DNA from: Candidatus Saccharimonadota bacterium
Lineage (GTDB): Bacteria; Patescibacteriota; Saccharimonadia; Saccharimonadales; UBA4665
Reading direction: 5' to 3'
Length of the DNA: 64,000 nucleotides
Assembly: GCA_003133385.1 (NCBI GenBank)
Contig: PKXF01000008.1
Coordinates: forward strand, 31,270-95,269
Position 1 is the first letter of the stretch. Every line of letters starts with the position of its first letter. Under the pieces are notes generated by a model that was not told the DNA's origin, did not search any database, and saw nothing but the letters and a program-made list of their open reading frames with translations. Shown piece after piece: positions 61,976 to 64,000 of this stretch. Both the position numbers and the translations under genes were made by a program.

Positions 61976-62287
61976 TTAAGCGGCGTCGTCTAGAGGAAAA
62001 CCAATTTCAGCTTCTACGTCATTTGGCCTGTAGGTAACAGGAAGTGGTGTAACATTAGAATCTTCTTGGGGTGTACCCACTGTTGTAGGTATTTGCAACT
62101 CTCGTCTTGCTACAAAATCTCCCACGAGACGTCCAGGACTAGGACTTCGGACCGGTACCATTTCAGTAGCAACCTCGATTACCGCTCGCCCAGCCGACAT
62201 CGATTTTGAGCCTAGTTTCATAAAGGCCTTCTGAACTGCTTCAGTCGACAAAGTGGATCCTAGCTTTATCTCCCGCGGTACCATCAT
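61976..62287 (-). CDS. Hypothetical protein, 103 residues
   Basis: ATG 62287 is chosen because GAAGGA lies 5 nt upstream; a longer frame (from 62347) would add an unlikely hydrophobic lead. The product has a basic middle (SPSPGRLVGDFVARREL) and an acidic, Pro-containing end. No family recognised. Confidence 0.5.
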   Translation of the reverse strand: MMVPREIKLGSTLSTEAVQKAFMKLGSKSMSAGRAVIEVATEMVPVRSPSPGRLVGDFVARRELQIPTTVGTPQEDSNVTPLPVTYRPNDVEAEIGFPLDDAA

Positions 62288-62482
62288 ATTTTCCTTCAAC
62301 TTTAGATACTTTCTCAATAAATATGATAAAACCATGCCAATAATCAAGCTGTAAGAATCAATACAACACTTTAGTATTTATTATTACAAATAGCCGACTC
62401 CAATAGCACTAAAAGTGATGAATAGAAAAAAGGTTTCACCGAGGAAGTCTAGAATCTATGTCGATCAAGTCTTTAGTAGCGT

Positions 62483-62650
62483 TTAATAACCGCCAGTTGA
62501 AGTGCTACCACTCTTATGAATAAAGATCAAATAAATTAGACCGTATACAATAATAGCTACCACAACGTACAGTAATATCCACTGCCATTTTGGGCGCTTG
62601 CCATAGCCTTTAGATGGTTTTTGTGATGGTTGAGTATCTTGTTCTTCCAT
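62483..62650 (-). CDS. Small single-span membrane protein, 55 residues
   Basis: Starts MEEQDTQPSQKPSKGYGKRP, followed by one transmembrane helix (about residues 22-44) and a short Ser/Thr/Gly tail. An AGGAG site lies 5 nt before the ATG, and a TATAAT (62691-62686, minus strand) about 36 nt upstream. Function unknown. Confidence 0.6.
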   Translation of the reverse strand: MEEQDTQPSQKPSKGYGKRPKWQWILLYVVVAIIVYGLIYLIFIHKSGSTSTGGY

Positions 62651-62745
62651 ATAGACTCCTATGACCGCTAAGTTAATACACCGCCATTATATAACAGCGT
62701 TCAAAGCAGCTTAGTCAAATTGTCTAAGTTATCTGAGGCGCGAGC

Positions 62746-62931
62746 TTAATCGTCTATCTGATCGACGAGCGCTGAAATTGCCAGTGCCCCGCCCATGAGC
62801 AATAACTCCATTTCGAGCACTTCGGGCCTAGTAGTTATAAGCATTTCAGCAATAGCTAATTCAGGCTCATCTAGCTGATCTTGCCTCATATCTGGATCTT
62901 CTACTGGTGGTGCGATGTTGGGGTTTAACAT
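62746..62931 (-). CDS. Hypothetical acidic protein, 61 residues
   Basis: ATG 62931 follows GGGAG. The product begins MLNPNIAPPVEDPDMRQDQL and has a weakly hydrophobic C-terminal half. A TATTAT box lies about 30 nt upstream. It is acidic overall. No family recognised. Confidence 0.45.
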   Translation of the reverse strand: MLNPNIAPPVEDPDMRQDQLDEPELAIAEMLITTRPEVLEMELLLMGGALAISALVDQIDD

Positions 62932-63024
62932 AATGCTCCCATATACCTTAATTAGGTATAATAGCATAAGCTTGATAAAAAGTCAATGAGGTTGCACCAT
63001 GTGATAAATAACAGGTTGATAAAA

Positions 63025-63465
63025 CTATTGAAGTTGGTTTTCGACGGCTATTTTAAGTGCTTCCAGGTCCGATTGAAGCTCGCGGCGGGCTAACAATTTG
63101 AGTATTGGTTGGGTGAAAGCGAAAGACTTATGATCTGAGGAAACGTGAGTAGTACATACAACCTGCGTCTTACTGGTATTGTTGAGGAGCTTATAGTTTA
63201 CGCGGTAGTGAATGGTCCCAGTACTATTCGCAATCTCAATCTCCCTGTTTTGTATGTATTTGACTACTTTATTTGAGCCCCGAACCTCAATACCTAAGAG
63301 TAGGCTTGTACTTCTGTAGGTTACGCCTAGCTTAAGGCTATTTAACGGTGCCACCTTTCGCAAATGAGGGTTCCATAGATAGTGGCGCTTAAGATCAGTC
63401 AGGTAAGTGAATATCTCACTAGGCTTAACCCCTATATCAACCTTGGAGGTTATATTGACCTGCAC
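63025..63465 (-). CDS. SRPBCC-fold (polyketide cyclase/START-like) protein
   Basis: 146 residues with the typical opening VNITSKVDIGVKPSEIFTYLTDLKRHYLWNP, a central beta-sheet region, and a closing helix LLARRELQSDLEALKIAVE. These folds bind hydrophobic ligands; function is unassigned. GTG start, no ribosome site seen. Confidence 0.8.
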   Translation of the reverse strand: MQVNITSKVDIGVKPSEIFTYLTDLKRHYLWNPHLRKVAPLNSLKLGVTYRSTSLLLGIEVRGSNKVVKYIQNREIEIANSTGTIHYRVNYKLLNNTSKTQVVCTTHVSSDHKSFAFTQPILKLLARRELQSDLEALKIAVENQLQ

Positions 63466-63570
63466 GATTCTTACAGCCCGCTCATATGAATATATTCTAT
63501 AACAACGCTTAGTATTAATCGAAGCTAATTACCCTAGGCCAAACGCACCCGAACATTAAACAGCCTGATG

Positions 63571-63576
63571 TATGAT
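63571..63576 (+). promoter_or_regulatory. -10 box of the last gene, leaderless
   Basis: TATGAT ends 7 nt before ATG 63584, with no ribosome site. No -35 match. Confidence 0.45.
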
Positions 63577-63583
63577 TAGGGTA

Positions 63584-64000
63584 ATGGTTATACCGTTTGC
63601 TTCTGTAGTTAATCTGAATCAGCCTGGACATTATTTGCATTGGTCAATCTTCACTGTCTCAGTAGCAAATTTAGTAATAATTGCCGTCATGGTAATTATA
63701 TTTGGACTAGCCTTACTCCTACCCTTTCCAAAAGGCCACCGTGAAGAAAACGATGAGTCAGATAGTTCACGCCTACAAGAAAGGGCAGAGTTAGCAGCCT
63801 ACAATAAGGGGTTTCGGGGCGAAAATAAAATGTGGACTGCCAAGATTAGGAATTTTGCGTTAAGAATATTGCCGCCCGGAAAATTAATGCCCGATCGCCA
63901 ACCAGCATATGTGGCATCGTGGATCTATGTTTTCGGCGTGGCCACTCTTGCCGCTCTTGGCATGGTAATAATCTCGGGAACGGCTCTAGCAGTAGGCGGA
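63584..64000 (+). CDS. Membrane protein, 3' end cut by window
   Basis: At least 139 residues, open to the window edge. Starts MVIPFASVVNLNQPGHYLHW, first transmembrane helix (about 26-50), a charged loop (PKGHREENDESDSSRLQERAE), then a second hydrophobic segment VFGVATLAALGMVIISG. No family recognised; the frame may continue into a longer polytopic or cytochrome-like protein. Confidence 0.65.
   Translation, partial: MVIPFASVVNLNQPGHYLHWSIFTVSVANLVIIAVMVIIFGLALLLPFPKGHREENDESDSSRLQERAELAAYNKGFRGENKMWTAKIRNFALRILPPGKLMPDRQPAYVASWIYVFGVATLAALGMVIISGTALAVGG

Overview
The window is about 64 kb of a small, very compact bacterial genome with intermediate GC. Several genes end in TGA (manC, rfbD, the methyltransferase at 12706, the first pilin), so the standard code is used, which argues against Gracilibacteria and SR1. 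Three things suggest a Candidate Phyla Radiation bacterium, most likely Saccharibacteria (TM7): truncated type IV secretion (T4SS) loci with split VirB4 and PrgI genes, large surface proteins of unknown type, and many start codons sitting directly behind a -10 box. This assignment is inference from gene content; no 16S gene is present.

Region 1 (1-26.8 kb) is an envelope polysaccharide region. It holds the end of glmS, a GDP-mannose pair (phosphomannomutase, manC), the complete dTDP-L-rhamnose set in the order rfbB-C-D-A, a DPM1-like transferase with its DUF2304 partner, and an LhgO-like oxidase. A divergent second sugar module follows: a CapG-like 2-epimerase, an RmlD-like reductase, a cupin and an SDR. 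Next come a methyltransferase, a WbuB-like transferase, a DUF2142 membrane protein, a two-gene surface protein operon, and an ABC export system (Wzm/Wzt) flanked by four glycosyltransferases. Together these could make sugar nucleotides, assemble a rhamnose-containing glycan and export it by the ABC route.

Region 2 (26.8-39.3 kb) is the replication-origin neighbourhood. jag-yidC-rnpA-rpmH read leftward and dnaA-dnaN-recF read rightward, with DnaA-box-like sites on both sides of dnaA and an AT-rich stretch before dnaN. Unusually, about 6.5 kb is inserted between rpmH and dnaA: a lysA-like decarboxylase and T4SS cluster A (pilin, TrbL/VirB6, PrgI, TraC-like, VirB4, CHAP hydrolase).

Region 3 (39.3-57.5 kb) is T4SS cluster B, a larger paralogous copy in the same core order. 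It adds an unknown 566-aa soluble protein, a 1068-aa membrane protein and a phage-tail-lysozyme protein that both end in the same zinc-ligand-less M23-like domain, plus two anchored surface proteins. Divergent from it is a tandem array of six pilin-like genes, most with an N-terminal cysteine pair. No VirD4, VirB11, relaxase or integrase is visible. The two clusters may therefore build surface machines that act with cell-wall hydrolases, possibly in contact with a host cell. This is the most interesting system in the window.

Region 4 (57.5-64 kb) holds a small heat-shock protein, two tRNA-Ser genes, a YihY-type membrane protein and several small uncharacterised proteins, two of them shorter than 60 residues. 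Across the window at least eleven promoters place a -10 hexamer 5-10 nt before a start codon with no Shine-Dalgarno sequence, consistent with frequent leaderless transcription. Convergent genes usually abut or overlap at their stop codons.
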